From an uncultured Eubacteriales bacterium (lineage in GTDB: Bacteria; Bacillota; Clostridia; Lachnospirales; Lachnospiraceae): DNA of 44,719 nucleotides. Shown in pieces: positions 1 through 7,538 of this stretch. Under the pieces are notes generated by a model. That model was not told the origin of the DNA and searched no databases. It saw only the letters and a list, made by a program, of their open reading frames with translations. Both the position numbers and the translations under genes were made by a program. The stretch spans positions 1 through 44,719 of the forward strand of contig ONBN01000050.1 of the NCBI GenBank assembly GCA_900316115.1. Direction: 5' to 3'. Each line of letters opens with the position of its first letter. Position 1 is the first letter of the stretch.

Positions 1-1
1 G

Positions 2-37
2 GATGACTGGGATGAGGACGATGAGGAATGGGAGTAA
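2..37 (+). other. Unidentified acidic C-terminal stub
   Basis: The first twelve codons of the window, in the same frame as the transposase, encode an acidic stretch rich in D, E and W and end in TAA at 35-37. They may be the tail of an unknown gene that starts outside the window. Between 38 and 70 this frame holds further stops and nothing recognisable. The origin is unknown. Confidence 0.25.
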
Positions 38-70
38 TCCTGCTGAAAATGGTGTTTGAGACCGGACTGA

Positions 71-1438
71 GAGTTAATTTTCCGGGAAGTTAAGAAAAAA
101 GTAGTCATCCCTCTTCCGGAAGAAGATCAGGTCTGCCCGGTCTGTGGTACGCAAATGGTTCTGATCGGCGAAGAGTATGTCCGCCGTGAGCTGGAATTCA
201 TTCCGGCCACATGTAAAGTGATCGAATACTACAGCCAGAGTTATGGATGTCCGTCCTGTAAGGAAGGATTGGGAGACACGGAAAAGCCTGTGATCGTAAA
301 GTCTCAGGTTCCGCAGGCCCTGGTAGGAAAAGGCCCGGCGACCGCATCCACCGTTGCATGGACGATGTATCAGAAGTACGCCAATGGACTTCCCCTTTAC
401 CGTCAGGAGAAAGACTGGAAACAATATGGTGCCCAGATCAGCAGGACGACACTTGCCAACTGGATTATCTATTGCTCCAGGAATTACTTTCAGCCAATGT
501 ATGATTACTTCCACCGGGAACTGCTGAAGCGCAGCTTCGCAATGGCAGATGAGACCAGAGTCCAGGTATTGAAGGAAGAAGAGCGCCGGGCACAAACGCA
601 ATCCTTCATGTGGCTGTTCCGCAGCGGCGAAGACGGACTTCCTGCCATTATCCTATATGGCTATTCTCCAACCAGGAGCGGCAGCCATGCAAAGGAGTTT
701 CTGGAAGGCTATCACGGATATCTGGAAACGGATGGTTATCAGGGCTACAACAGTCTGCCGGATATCAAGCGATGTTCCTGCTGGGCACACATCCGCCGGT
801 ACTTTATCGACGCCGTTCCCAAAGGGAAACAGTATGATTACAGCCAGCCGGCAGTACAGGGAGTCCAGTACTGTAACCGCCTGTTTGCCATAGAGGATTC
901 CATTAACAAAAAATATCCTGGTGATTATGAAAAACGGAAGCAGCTGCGTCTCGAGAAGGAAAAACCTGTTCTGGAGGCTTTCTGGTCGTGGCTTGAGCAA
1001 CAAAAGCCAGTCCGGAATACCCGAATGGATAAAGCGGTGAATTATGTCCTTAACCGGCGGGAAACAGCGGAGACCTATCTGGAGGATGGCCGCTGTAGTT
1101 TCACAAACAATCTCAGCGAGAACGCGATCCGTCCGTTTGCAGTTGGCCGGAAGAACTGGCTGTTCAGTGATTCTGTAGAAGGAGCCAATGCCAGTGCTGT
1201 AGTCTATACAATGGTTGAAATGGCAAGGGCGCACGACCTTAACATTTACGAATATCTGAAATTTCTGCTGGACCATCGTCCAACGAAAGAGATGACCGAT
1301 GATCAGCTCGCAGAGCTTGCACCCTGGAGTGAAAAACTCCAATCTATCAAAAATCGCATGTGAATTATAGTGAATTACTCCAACTCGCAAAGGGCTGGGG
1401 TAATTTTATATCTGACCGCATCATTATTTGGCGGTTAC
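71..1438 (+). mobile_element. IS66-family element, 5'-truncated
   Basis: This is the transposase gene and right end of an IS66 element. The right end is read as the TTAC at 1435-1438: IS66 elements begin GTAA and end TTAC, and the terminal ~80 bases read in reverse start GTAACCGCC. tnpA, tnpB and the first part of tnpC are missing. The open frame begins only after a TGA at 68-70, and the first ~70 bases do not continue the transposase. The element end lies five bases before the start codon of the tannase gene. The left terminal repeat is not in the window, so target-site duplication cannot be tested here. Confidence 0.75.
155..1363 (+). CDS. IS66 family transposase (TnpC), N-terminally truncated
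   Basis: This is the DDE transposase of an IS66 element. From the ATG at 155 the protein has 402 residues, while full TnpC proteins are about 500 or more. The reading frame is open from 71 and encodes a CPVCG zinc-finger half (Cys codons at 134 and 143) before this ATG, so the true protein began further upstream and has lost its N-terminal leucine-zipper part. The second zinc pair is C32/C35. The catalytic triad is visible as D132 (MADET), D192 (ETDGYQGYN) and E321 (NNLSENAIRP). The C-terminal IS66 region ends normally before the right inverted repeat. There is no obvious Shine-Dalgarno site before 155. Because tnpA/tnpB and the start are missing, the copy is probably inactive on its own; the missing part may simply lie across an assembly edge. 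Confidence 0.85.
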   Translation: MVLIGEEYVRRELEFIPATCKVIEYYSQSYGCPSCKEGLGDTEKPVIVKSQVPQALVGKGPATASTVAWTMYQKYANGLPLYRQEKDWKQYGAQISRTTLANWIIYCSRNYFQPMYDYFHRELLKRSFAMADETRVQVLKEEERRAQTQSFMWLFRSGEDGLPAIILYGYSPTRSGSHAKEFLEGYHGYLETDGYQGYNSLPDIKRCSCWAHIRRYFIDAVPKGKQYDYSQPAVQGVQYCNRLFAIEDSINKKYPGDYEKRKQLRLEKEKPVLEAFWSWLEQQKPVRNTRMDKAVNYVLNRRETAETYLEDGRCSFTNNLSENAIRPFAVGRKNWLFSDSVEGANASAVVYTMVEMARAHDLNIYEYLKFLLDHRPTKEMTDDQLAELAPWSEKLQSIKNRM

Positions 1439-1443
1439 ATTAA

Positions 1444-2919
1444 ATGAGTAACTTAAAATTTAATCCAGATAAGTATGAGATAAAAACCTGCGAGCTGGAT
1501 GGACAGAAAATAACATACAGAGCCTATGAGGAAATCGAGTATTGTGAGAATCCAGTTGATGAGGTACAAAAGCTTAACATATTTGTTCCTGAAGAGTTTT
1601 ATGAAAAAGATGAGGTGAATGGATACACATTAAAGACTGTTCCTATTTTCATGCCTAATTCAGTTGGAGGATATATGGCAGGACCGGCGTCAGAGCCAGG
1701 AAAAAATTTCTTAGGAATTATAAATGCAGAATTTGAAGCACTCAAGCATGGTTACGTGGTTGCATGTGCAGGAATACGTGGAAGAAACAGCGGAATGGCA
1801 ACAAAGGAATTTTTCGTTGGAGGAAATGCTGATAGCAATTCAACGGGATCAGATAAGCTTGTGGGAAGAGCACCGGCCCTTATTGTTGATATGAAGGCAG
1901 CTATCAGGTATCTTCGTCACAACAAGGATGTGATTCCGGGAGATGTGGAAAAAATCATTACAAGTGGAACATCGGCAGGTGGTGCACTTTCAGCTCTTAC
2001 TGGTGCAACCGGTAATTGTGAAGATTATGAGCCATTCCTTAAGGATATTGGCGCAGCAGATGAGAGAGATGATATTTTTGCAGCAAACTGCTATTGCCCA
2101 ATTCACAACCTTGATAATGCTGATACGGCCTATGAGTGGTTATTCAATAAAGAGCATGTAGCTCATATGATGAAGTTTGAAAATGAAGATGGACATGTAA
2201 AAATGGTACCGATTGAAACAGAGATGACTGATGTTGAGATTAAGGTGTCAGATGAGCTTAAGGCAATGTTCCCACAGTATCTTAATAGCCTAAACCTTAA
2301 GGATGATAATGGAAATGAACTCACATTGGATGATGACGGAAACGGAAGCTTCAAGGATTATGTACTTAGCTTTGTGGCAAAGTCTGCTGAGAAGGAATTA
2401 AAGGATCATGAGTCATTGACAAGACATCCAGCTTTATGTGTAAAAGGCAGCGAGGTTGAGAAGCAGGACTGCCTTACTGTGGAGGATGGAAAGGTCACAG
2501 CAGTTGACTTTGATAAGTTTGTTAAAGCCATAACAAGAATGAAAAATGCTCCAGCTTTTGATGCACTTAATCTTCACAGTCCAGAAAATGAAGAGTTTGG
2601 TACAGAGGAGGTTTTCGCAAAGCATTTTACAAAATATTCTACAGACCATTCAGCTGCAGCTGGTGAGATGGCTGATGCACAGTTGATTAAAATGCTTAAT
2701 CCAACAAAATATGTTGGCTGTGAGGGCACAACAAAGCATTGGAGAATTCGTCATGGTGCCTTTGATAGGGATACCTCACTTGCAATTCCTGTAATTTTAG
2801 CAACAATGCTTAAGAATAAAGGCTATGATGTGGACTTCTTCCTACCATGGGGATTGCCACACAGCGGCGATTATGATCTTCAGGAATTATTTGCATGGAT
2901 TGATAATTTAGCAAAATAA
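1444..2919 (+). CDS. tanB: Subtype-B tannase (tannin acylhydrolase), alpha/beta-hydrolase
   Basis: Tannase hydrolyses galloyl ester bonds of hydrolysable tannins and gallate esters, releasing gallic acid. The 491-residue protein lines up end to end, from memory, with the ~469-residue Lactobacillus plantarum tannase. Shared blocks include the MPNSVGGY region, [16 protein letters not shown], the nucleophile elbow GTSAGG with Ser177, [24 protein letters not shown] and the terminal PHSGDYDL. The predicted triad is Ser177, Asp441 and His473; the long segment before Asp441 is the lid domain. No signal peptide is visible, so it should act in the cytosol on imported esters. The LysR gene converges on it and a transporter gene follows. 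The ATG at 1444 matches the family start but has no Shine-Dalgarno site, because the IS66 end lies five bases upstream. Codon use is more AT-rich than in the core genes to the right, suggesting transfer. A related feruloyl/galloyl esterase specificity is possible. Confidence 0.88.
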   Translation: MSNLKFNPDKYEIKTCELDGQKITYRAYEEIEYCENPVDEVQKLNIFVPEEFYEKDEVNGYTLKTVPIFMPNSVGGYMAGPASEPGKNFLGIINAEFEALKHGYVVACAGIRGRNSGMATKEFFVGGNADSNSTGSDKLVGRAPALIVDMKAAIRYLRHNKDVIPGDVEKIITSGTSAGGALSALTGATGNCEDYEPFLKDIGAADERDDIFAANCYCPIHNLDNADTAYEWLFNKEHVAHMMKFENEDGHVKMVPIETEMTDVEIKVSDELKAMFPQYLNSLNLKDDNGNELTLDDDGNGSFKDYVLSFVAKSAEKELKDHESLTRHPALCVKGSEVEKQDCLTVEDGKVTAVDFDKFVKAITRMKNAPAFDALNLHSPENEEFGTEEVFAKHFTKYSTDHSAAAGEMADAQLIKMLNPTKYVGCEGTTKHWRIRHGAFDRDTSLAIPVILATMLKNKGYDVDFFLPWGLPHSGDYDLQELFAWIDNLAK

Positions 2920-2941
2920 GCTGGCAAAGCAAACTGCTTTA

Positions 2942-3865
2942 CTATCCAAACAATCGGGTGGTGCAGAAGTCAACAAATTTCTTGGCAATATCTGATAAGG
3001 GGTTGTCAGCCCTATAGCACAGAGAAATCTGTGAATTAATCTCAGGCAAAATAGGAACTGTAGTCCAGGGAACATTAATCTGAGTCGGACCCTTATCAGG
3101 GAATTCTGTGTGCTTGTCCATGAGAAGGGCAATGCAATCCTGATTAGTCACCATATCCAAAATGGAATCAATACGGTGGCTTGTAAAAATAATATCTGGA
3201 ATAAAACCAGCATTCTGGCAGGCTTCCATGCACATGTCGTGCATTAGGGAGCCTTCCTTTATGAAGCAAAAATGTTCATCCTTTAACTGTTGGAGTGTCA
3301 ATGATTCTTCGCCAGCTAAAGGGTGATTTTTTGGTAATAATGCAACCATTCTATCTTTGACATAGGGTATATGCATAATCTGATTATTTGTCAAGAAATT
3401 TTTCTCAAAGGTTAGCTTGTCCTCTCGTGTGAATATCAGCTCGCAGGTTTCATTGAGCAGATAGTCTGTCAGGTTATTGGAGTCATCCTCGGTTATACGA
3501 ACTGTAGTTTCTGGATGAAATTGCTGAAACTGGGCGAGAAACATTGTTATCTGATATTGAGGCATGGATGGAATTGAGGCGATGGTAAGAAGACCATTCT
3601 CCACATTTTGAAGCCGATTGATAGCAGAGGTTCCTTCAAACTCTGTGCGGGCTATGGTTCTCGCGTAAGGCAAAAAGGTGTGACCATATGAAGTCAGCTC
3701 CACCCGCCTAGTTGTTCTGGTAAATAAATCTACTCCAAGTTCATTCTCTAAAGACTTAATATGCTTTGAGAGAGTAGACTGGTTCATGTACAATCTCTCT
3801 GATGCTTCCCAGAAATTTTTAGTCTCAGCAAGCACTACAAATTCCTTTAAAAATTCAGTGTTCAT
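2942..3865 (-). CDS. LysR-family transcriptional regulator (TanR-like candidate)
   Basis: This is a 307-residue LysR-type activator. It has an N-terminal winged helix-turn-helix at residues ~1-60, where the NQSTLSKHIKSLE recognition helix is clear, a linker, and a periplasmic-binding-like effector domain from ~90. The start ATG at 3863-3865 is preceded by a GGAGG-type ribosome site. It is transcribed divergently from the transporter at 4000 and convergently with the tannase. That layout suggests it controls the shared 3866-3996 interval in response to a ligand. In L. plantarum a LysR regulator (TanR) controls tannase and gallate genes; assigning the same job here is inference from position and family, not from a specific motif. 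Confidence 0.88.
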   Translation of the reverse strand: MNTEFLKEFVVLAETKNFWEASERLYMNQSTLSKHIKSLENELGVDLFTRTTRRVELTSYGHTFLPYARTIARTEFEGTSAINRLQNVENGLLTIASIPSMPQYQITMFLAQFQQFHPETTVRITEDDSNNLTDYLLNETCELIFTREDKLTFEKNFLTNNQIMHIPYVKDRMVALLPKNHPLAGEESLTLQQLKDEHFCFIKEGSLMHDMCMEACQNAGFIPDIIFTSHRIDSILDMVTNQDCIALLMDKHTEFPDKGPTQINVPWTTVPILPEINSQISLCYRADNPLSDIAKKFVDFCTTRLFG

Positions 3866-3918
3866 ACACCTTTCCTCCAGTTAATTCCAAAATTGACTTA
3901 ATGATAGCAAAAGGCGAA

Positions 3919-3948
3919 TTGTTTGTCAAATAAGGGGGGATTTATAAT
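3919..3948 (+). promoter_or_regulatory. Promoter of the GPH transporter
   Basis: TTGTTT at 3919-3924 and TATAAT at 3943-3948, with an 18-base spacer, lie in the divergent LysR-transporter interval. The AT-rich dyad-like sequence around TTGTTTGTCAA could contain the LysR site, but no single operator is certain. Confidence 0.5.
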
Positions 3949-3999
3949 TCTAAATATAGGGAAGGCCTTAACTTTTTTAATTATAAGGAGATAATAGTG

Positions 4000-5361
4000 A
4001 TGAATGAATCAAAGAAAATCCCAATGTGGAAAAAAATTGCATATGGTTGTGGTGCTGGTGGCGGAAACGTAATGAGCACTTTATTAGCATCGTTTTTACT
4101 TAGCTATTACACAGATACAGCAGGAATTGCAGCAACAGCTATTGGAACAATGTTTATAATCTGCCGTATTCTTGATGGAGTCACAGATTTTGCAATGGGT
4201 GGAATTGTAGATAAGACAAACACAAAGCTTGGAAAAGCAAGACCATGGCTTATTATTTGTGCACCTCTTATGGTAATAGGAATGATACTTATCCTATCTG
4301 TTCCACAAGGGTGGAGCCATGCAGGAAAGCTGGTGTATGCATATCTTACATACATTTTCCTTAACTGTATCGTATTCACAATATTTGGAATTGCCCATAC
4401 AGCACTTCTTGCCAGAATGTCAAGAGATTTTAAGGATAGAAATACAACATCAACCGTATCTTCTATCGTGAATAATCTATCTGGTCTTGTTGTAGGAACG
4501 ATGATCACAGCATTACAGATAAACTTTGGATGGACAGTGACAGGTATTATTCTTGGTCTTATTGCAGGGGGACTTATTCTTATTCCAGGACTTGTATGTA
4601 AAGAGGTCGTTGGAATGGATGAGGAAATGGTAAAAAAGGAGACAGTTCCTCTTAAGGAGCAGCTTCCAGCTGTAGTAAAGAACAAATATTTCTGGTTTTC
4701 ATTAATCCTTGGTGCATTAACATTATTTGTTAACGCAAATGCTATTGGCGGTCAGATTTATTATTGTAACGAGGTTCTTCACAATCCAATGTATATGACA
4801 GTTCTCATGAGCTTCGGCCAGGCACCTGGAATAATCATTTTATTCTTTATGCCATGGTTCTCTAATAAGTTCTCAAAGAGAATGTTTATGTCATTTGGTG
4901 CTATTCTTATGATTATAGGATTTTCACTCTGTGGATTTGCAGGAACAAATACAACACTTCTTCTTGCTGGTGTTATTATCAGAGCTGTAGGTATTGGGCC
5001 AATGTTTGCTGGTTTGTATGCGTTCTGTGCAGATGCAGCAGATTATGGAGAGTGGAAGTTTGGAGTACGTTCTGAGGGACTTATGGCTTCATCACAGTCT
5101 ATAGGTTCGAAGATTGGAATTGGTTTTGGATCTGCTTGTACAGCATGGATTCTTGCAGCAGCAGGATACATTCAGTCTGCGCCAGGAGAAATAGTAGAAC
5201 AGCCAGCAAGTGTGGCAAAGGCAATTGTTTTTGATTATGGTTGGCTTGGAGCAATTGTCAGTGTTATTCTTCTTGTAGGAGTTCTTCTTATGGATGTTGA
5301 GAAATATCTTCCTGAAATCAGAGCTACATTAGGGGATAAGAATGTGACAGAGATAAATTAA
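4000..5361 (+). CDS. GPH-type MFS sugar/glycoside:cation symporter
   Basis: This is an integral membrane transporter of the glycoside-pentoside-hexuronide family (MFS superfamily), about 453 residues with roughly twelve hydrophobic segments. Family signs are the N-terminal WKKIAYGCGAGGGN segment, the LLSYYTDTAG region, and the cytoplasmic loop motif RILDGVTDFAMGGIVDKT followed by GKARPWL. The start is taken as the ATG at 4000, nine bases after AAGGAG; a GTG at 3997 in the same frame is an alternative that adds one residue. It sits beside a LysR regulator and a tannase, so the likely cargo is a galloylated or other plant phenolic glycoside or its sugar. The substrate is inference. L. plantarum uses an unrelated gallate permease (GacP) for the corresponding step. 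Confidence 0.85.
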   Translation: MNESKKIPMWKKIAYGCGAGGGNVMSTLLASFLLSYYTDTAGIAATAIGTMFIICRILDGVTDFAMGGIVDKTNTKLGKARPWLIICAPLMVIGMILILSVPQGWSHAGKLVYAYLTYIFLNCIVFTIFGIAHTALLARMSRDFKDRNTTSTVSSIVNNLSGLVVGTMITALQINFGWTVTGIILGLIAGGLILIPGLVCKEVVGMDEEMVKKETVPLKEQLPAVVKNKYFWFSLILGALTLFVNANAIGGQIYYCNEVLHNPMYMTVLMSFGQAPGIIILFFMPWFSNKFSKRMFMSFGAILMIIGFSLCGFAGTNTTLLLAGVIIRAVGIGPMFAGLYAFCADAADYGEWKFGVRSEGLMASSQSIGSKIGIGFGSACTAWILAAAGYIQSAPGEIVEQPASVAKAIVFDYGWLGAIVSVILLVGVLLMDVEKYLPEIRATLGDKNVTEIN

Positions 5362-5383
5362 TATTATAATATTATTTTATACG

Positions 5384-6178
5384 TTAGTGTAACCATCTGT
5401 ATTTTTGCAGAAGGTATACTTCGTCTGATGGCGGAAGTGAAACAGGTCGTTGCTGTTCATAGGAAAGCTTGTCCTGATATTCACGGTCGCGTTGCCTGTA
5501 TTTTTTTAGAAGCTGCCGTATGTAGTTGTCAATAGAGCGTGTAATCCATTGAATTACATGAAAGGAATCAACAACAGGGACTGCGTTGGGGAAGTACTTT
5601 TCTACATAGGCAATGTAAGGATTGTACATGTCGGAAATAAGGTATTTTACCTGATTCCGTTCTGTTGCAGGGATTGAGACAAAGTACGGTTCCGTTACGG
5701 AAGTTCTTCGGCTGCGAAGCAAGTCAATGGGGTCACCGGTATGGAAATCCTGGATGACCAATGCGTATTTACAGTCATCATCCATATCTAGGTGAACTTC
5801 ATCAATGGAAATGGCATCTGTAAGAGGAAGCCTGTCCAGCTTGACATGACGGTCAAAGATCTCATGCACATATGTGTCAGGCATATGGAATCTTTTAGCG
5901 ATAGATGCGGATGTTTCTAAAAGATTTCGATATGCCTCTACAATGAGCATGTCAGTTGCATTTGTAGTTCTACGTCCCTTGTTAACAAAGCGGAAGGATT
6001 CATTAACTTCATACAGACAGTCTGGATTGGAACAATGCCAGCGGCGCTGTTTGAGTAGTAGAATCAAGGAATAACCATCCTGAAGAATGGGATGGTTAAT
6101 AGTCCTTTTCTTTACACCACGAGAGTGCATGCGAACCCCACAGATTGGACAATAGCTGGCAACAGAAACAAAGCTGGA
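5384..6178 (-). pseudogene. ISL3-family transposase fragment, truncated at both ends
   Basis: This is the internal part of an ISL3 transposase. The frame encodes a CPIC zinc-finger half just before the ATG at 6130, then the helix-turn-helix region (ETSASIAKRF) and DDE-type blocks SIDEVHLD and VVDSFHVIQW. It stops abruptly after KYRWL with a one-residue tail at 5384. Full ISL3 proteins are about 400-450 residues; about 250-265 remain here, lacking the C-terminal third. The right (5') boundary is not exact: the frame stays open past 6160, where a RepA-like frame begins on the other strand. Neither terminal inverted repeat is visible, so this is a dead remnant or a junction. Confidence 0.75.
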
Positions 6179-6368
6179 GAGAGGGGCAAAGCTGATCAGG
6201 GAACTGCTTGCTGATAAAAAAGAAATTTCAATCAGGGAATTAGATGAAAAAGCAAAGGAACAGGGAATATCTGGGAGGACAATGCGTGATGTAAGAAGCC
6301 GAATGAAGAATGAGTTAGAGTATCAAGTAAATGAAAAGCAGGAAAACAGTATTCGATTAAAAGATTGA
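6174..6368 (+). pseudogene. C-terminal remnant of RepA-like AAA ATPase
   Basis: From about 6174 the + strand encodes ~64 residues ending in TGA at 6366-6368. The sequence has the form of the C-terminal helical segment found after the RecA-like ATPase in mobile-element RepA/primase-helicase proteins: a KLIRELLADKKEISIRELDE helix followed by KEQGISGRTMRDVRSRM. No start codon or upstream ATPase is present; the left edge abuts ISL3 sequence. It marks the interior of an integrative element whose left part is gone. The family assignment rests on pattern recognition of this tail only. Confidence 0.5.
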
Positions 6369-6369
6369 T

Positions 6370-6428
6370 AGGTGGCAGAGTCATTGAAGCAAATACAGGT
6401 TTTTATAGATACCCTATCTGCCACCTGC
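6370..6428. repeat. 10-bp inverted repeat after the RepA remnant
   Basis: AGGTGGCAGA (6370-6379) and TCTGCCACCT (6419-6428) are perfect inverted arms separated by 39 bases. The right arm is followed by further CTGCC-rich sequence. The repeat has no T-tract, so it is not a usual terminator. It could be a replication or partition iteron of the element, or a long-range hairpin. Confidence 0.45.
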
Positions 6429-6479
6429 CGTCTGCCAGTGCATGAATACTTTCAAGTATCAGGAGTAAGTAAAAGTAGA

Positions 6480-6533
6480 TTGACAGATAATACAGAAAAG
6501 CGTATTATAATAATAAAAGGTGGGATTTCCCAC
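6480..6533 (+). promoter_or_regulatory. Promoter and palindromic operator of the toxin-antitoxin pair
   Basis: TTGACA (6480-6485), a 17-base spacer and TATTAT (6503-6508) form a near-consensus vegetative promoter. Just after it, GTGGGA-TT-TCCCAC at 6520-6533 is a perfect six-base-arm palindrome located where the transcript starts. That position suits autorepression by the antitoxin encoded next. Confidence 0.65.
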
Positions 6534-6562
6534 ACGAAATACTTGCGTAGGAGGTGTTGATA

Positions 6563-6802
6563 ATGGAAGCAATGAAAGATTATGTTGCTCATCTGGACAA
6601 TAAAAAAAGGATTACCCTCAGAGGAGCTGCTTATCAGTATTATAATGTAAAAGAATATGGAAATGGCTGCATTATTCTGGAACCTCGGGAACTGGCAGTG
6701 CCAGAGAGCATTTCAGCCAGAACCCTGGCAGATATGGATCGTGCAGTAAGTAACTTTAAAAGAGGAGATGTTTCTCCGGCTATTGACCTGTCAGATTTTT
6801 AA
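6563..6802 (+). CDS. Type II antitoxin-like protein
   Basis: This is a small 79-residue protein encoded directly before a RelE-like toxin, 12 bases apart. The start is the ATG at 6563, eight bases after a perfect AGGAGG at 6549-6554. The N-terminal part (residues ~1-45) contains the short strands AHLDNKKRITLRG and GCIILEPREL, compatible with a small DNA-binding fold such as AbrB. The C-terminal part (ISARTLADMDRAVSNFKRGDVSPAIDLSDF) is helical then extended, the usual toxin-wrapping tail. It probably represses its own promoter through the palindrome at 6520-6533. The antitoxin role comes from size, order and operator; the exact family is not certain. Confidence 0.65.
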   Translation: MEAMKDYVAHLDNKKRITLRGAAYQYYNVKEYGNGCIILEPRELAVPESISARTLADMDRAVSNFKRGDVSPAIDLSDF

Positions 6803-6814
6803 AAGGAACAAAGA

Positions 6815-7183
6815 ATGAACTTTAATATACGAATGGGAATTCCTGAAATGCAGGAACTTTGGCTAGATCTGCAGGAGAAATATCGTTCTGGGAATATAAA
6901 AAAGAAGGAAGAACAGTTGTATAAAAAATGGGGAAAGGCTTTAAAGCTGCTATCGGCAGATCCAGGGTATCCAAGTCTTCAAACCCATGAAATAGAGCCA
7001 TTATCTAGACGTTATGGAATGAAAGTGTGGCAATCATATCTGGAAAATAAAACCAGTGGCGCAATGAGAATGTACTGGGTTTATGGACCAGACCAGAAAG
7101 ATATTACAATTATCGGACTGGAACCACATCCGGAAGATAAGAAAAATGGCGCATACGACCGAATTTCACTGTCGGATTTGTAG
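6815..7183 (+). CDS. RelE/ParE-superfamily toxin-like protein
   Basis: This 122-residue protein is encoded after the antitoxin, with AAGGA before the ATG at 6815. The N-terminal half is a charged helical hairpin (residues ~10-50). The second half has the RelE-like core: a basic strand (RRYGMKVWQSYLE), the strand pair AMRMYWVYGP and DITIIGLEPHPEDKK, and a short C-terminal strand. Many RelE-type toxins in Clostridia share the pattern of a W/Y-rich strand followed by ITIIGLEPHPEDKK. It would inhibit growth by cutting mRNA at the ribosome if it acts like RelE; that activity is inferred. The pair probably helps keep the surrounding integrative element in the chromosome. Confidence 0.65.
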   Translation: MNFNIRMGIPEMQELWLDLQEKYRSGNIKKKEEQLYKKWGKALKLLSADPGYPSLQTHEIEPLSRRYGMKVWQSYLENKTSGAMRMYWVYGPDQKDITIIGLEPHPEDKKNGAYDRISLSDL

Positions 7184-7212
7184 AATAAAACCGAATATGG
7201 AACAAAAATACA

Positions 7213-7249
7213 AGCAGTTAGTCTATGAAAAATAGGTTAGCTGCTTTTT
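7213..7249 (+). terminator. Rho-independent terminator after the toxin gene
   Basis: The arms 7213-7225 (AGCAGTTAGTCTA) and 7233-7245 (TAGGTTAGCTGCT) pair over 13 bases with three G-U pairs around a seven-base loop. They are followed by a T-run to 7249. Confidence 0.65.
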
Positions 7250-7274
7250 ATATGCAAAAAGGGAGGTGCCGTGT

Positions 7275-7484
7275 ATGGGATATGCACGTAAAGATGTAGA
7301 GAAAACAAAGAAATTAGCAAAGAAATTTGTCCGCTATCAGGAAGGGGCAGAGCTTTACAGCATTGGACTGACGAAATTCCAGGAGTTGGCGAAAGAAGCC
7401 AAAGCAGTGTATAAGATTGACAAGGTTGCTCTTGTCAACTGTGAGATATTTGAAAAGTATCTGGAAACATTTCGGATTGCGTAG
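7275..7484 (+). CDS. Excisionase-like / DUF6462-type small protein
   Basis: This is a basic 69-residue protein encoded directly upstream of the integrase. The start is the ATG at 7275, eight bases after GGGAGG. It has the helix-turn-helix arrangement seen in small element proteins next to Tn916/Tn1549-type integrases: KKFVRYQEGAELYSIGLTKFQELAKEAKAVYKI followed by KVALVNCEIFEKYLETFR. Proteins of this kind act as directionality factors or helix-turn-helix regulators of excision. The role is inferred from position and fold; no catalytic function is expected. Confidence 0.65.
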   Translation: MGYARKDVEKTKKLAKKFVRYQEGAELYSIGLTKFQELAKEAKAVYKIDKVALVNCEIFEKYLETFRIA

Positions 7485-7508
7485 GGAACAGACCTGAATA
7501 ATATGTAG

Positions 7509-7529
7509 TCCTTCCTTATATTTGAAGGA
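7509..7529 (+). promoter_or_regulatory. Hairpin overlapping the integrase ribosome site
   Basis: TCCTTC at 7509-7514 can pair with GAAGGA at 7524-7529, which is the first part of the AAGGAGG ribosome binding site of the integrase, around a nine-base loop. Partial masking of the site would lower integrase translation. Confidence 0.4.
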
Positions 7530-7538
7530 GGATTTTAT

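Noticed and set aside
653..1390. 245-codon minus-strand frame opposite the IS66 transposase
   Set aside because: Antisense shadow of the transposase with its DDE motifs on the + strand.
6372..6560. 62-codon frame between the RepA remnant and the antitoxin
   Set aside because: GTG start without ribosome site, covers the promoter and operator of the toxin-antitoxin unit, and the product resembles nothing.
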